This document shows positions 63,533-64,000 of a stretch of DNA of 64,000 nt, piece by piece (positions within the stretch are counted from its first letter, which is position 1; each line of letters starts with the position of its first letter). The notes beneath the pieces are model-generated. The model saw only the letters and a program-made list of their open reading frames with translations, did no database searches and had not been told where the DNA came from. Source of the DNA: Bradyrhizobium algeriense (GTDB lineage Bacteria > Pseudomonadota > Alphaproteobacteria > Rhizobiales > Xanthobacteraceae); NCBI RefSeq assembly GCF_003062295.1, contig NZ_PYCN01000023.1, positions 46,074 through 110,073 of the forward strand. Direction: 5' to 3'. A program made the translations under genes and the position numbers.

Positions 63533-64000
63533 ATGCCAGGACCGAGATTACCTATGCGCAAAATTCGCGACGTGCTGCGGCTGTCCGCCGCCGGCATGTC
63601 CAAACGCAAGATCGCTGCCAGCCTGGGGATGAGTGCAACGGCCGCCGGGGAGTGCATCCAGCGGGCACGCCGCGCCGGCCTCACCTGGCCGGTACCGGAA
63701 GGCCTGACGGACGAGGCGCTGGAGGCCCGACTCTACCGACCTCCAACGGTCGGCGCAAAGCGTCGACCGCAGCCAGACTGGGCGGCGGTCCACCGTGAGC
63801 TTCGCCGGCCAGGGGTGACGCTGCAGCTATTGTGGGAGGAGCATCGCGCGGCCTACCCGGATGGTTACGGGTACAGCCGCTACTGTGAGCTCTATGGCGC
63901 CTGGGCGGCGCGGCTGTCGCCGACTATGCGACAGAGCCACGTCGCTGGCGAGCGCATGTTCGTTGATTACGCCGGCACGACGCTTGAGGTGATGGATGGT
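63533..64000 (+). CDS. istA: IS21-family transposase IstA, N-terminal part
   Basis: 156 codons from ATG 63533 to the window edge. N-terminal helix-turn-helix (KIRDVLRLSAAGMSKRKIAASLG), the QPDWAAVHRELRRPGVTLQLLW segment, YSRYCELYGAW and the start of the DDE catalytic core with the first Asp in MFVDYAG. The open frame suggests an intact gene. Confidence 0.93.
   Translation, partial: MPGPRLPMRKIRDVLRLSAAGMSKRKIAASLGMSATAAGECIQRARRAGLTWPVPEGLTDEALEARLYRPPTVGAKRRPQPDWAAVHRELRRPGVTLQLLWEEHRAAYPDGYGYSRYCELYGAWAARLSPTMRQSHVAGERMFVDYAGTTLEVMDG

Larger units (their letters stand above)
63347..64000 (+). mobile_element. IS21-family insertion sequence, left end (continues past window)
   Basis: Terminal tandem repeats followed by istA. 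The true left boundary could lie a few bases to the left of 63347; the terminal dinucleotide was not fixed. Right end, istB and target duplication are outside the window. Confidence 0.85.

Overview
The window looks like a chromosomal segment from a Bradyrhizobium-type alphaproteobacterium. Evidence: high G+C coding sequence, the gene order prfB / PBP1A / amidase / RNase E, a mitochondrial-type complex I accessory subunit (NDUFA12), DUF1236, DUF2155 and BA14K proteins that are typical of Rhizobiales, and interspersed palindromic repeats of a kind common in Bradyrhizobium. This is inference from content; no 16S rRNA or other marker is present. No tRNA, rRNA or CRISPR array was seen.

Layout. 1-11.6 kb is a conserved core block: prfB (with an intact programmed +1 frameshift), two tandem full-length PBP1A genes, the amidase amiC, and divergently rne, which has a very large His/Asp-rich insertion. 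11.7-15.0 kb on the minus strand holds dctA, bioY and an aminotransferase. 15.2-21.3 kb on the plus strand holds a BepA-like M48 protease, a DsbA-like thiol oxidoreductase, a DUF1236 protein, aroQ, accB and accC. 21.4-24.5 kb is a translationally coupled three-gene phosphorelay. 24.5-31.0 kb is an IclR-controlled catabolic cassette (Bug binding protein, flavin reductase, FAH, hydratase, RidA, amidohydrolase) with an AEC transporter. aat, the DUF2155 gene and NDUFA12 then appear separated by accessory genes: MFS/AKR/LysR, SDR/hydrolase, an ion transporter, a GlxA/PfpI pair, and a MarR-controlled membrane protein.

45.6-57 kb has a BA14K protein, two EamA paralogues, a second CHASE3 kinase/receiver pair, a ketopantoate-reductase-like gene and an MFS exporter. 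Between the hybrid kinase (ends 50154) and 53.1 kb lies a small accessory island of lower G+C. Its main gene is a SLOG-TIR fusion protein, a probable NAD-cleaving or nucleotide-sensing immune effector. Next to it are a decapitated acetyltransferase, an orphan HNH nuclease and a short imperfect copy of the kinase 3' end. I regard the SLOG-TIR gene as the best candidate for an undescribed system here.

57.5-61.2 kb is nrdJ (B12-dependent ribonucleotide reductase) with a long leader. 61.4-64.0 kb is accessory DNA: two unknown coiled-coil genes, two palindromic repeats, and the left end of an IS21-family element whose 23-bp tandem terminal repeats are fused to a truncated membrane-protein gene.
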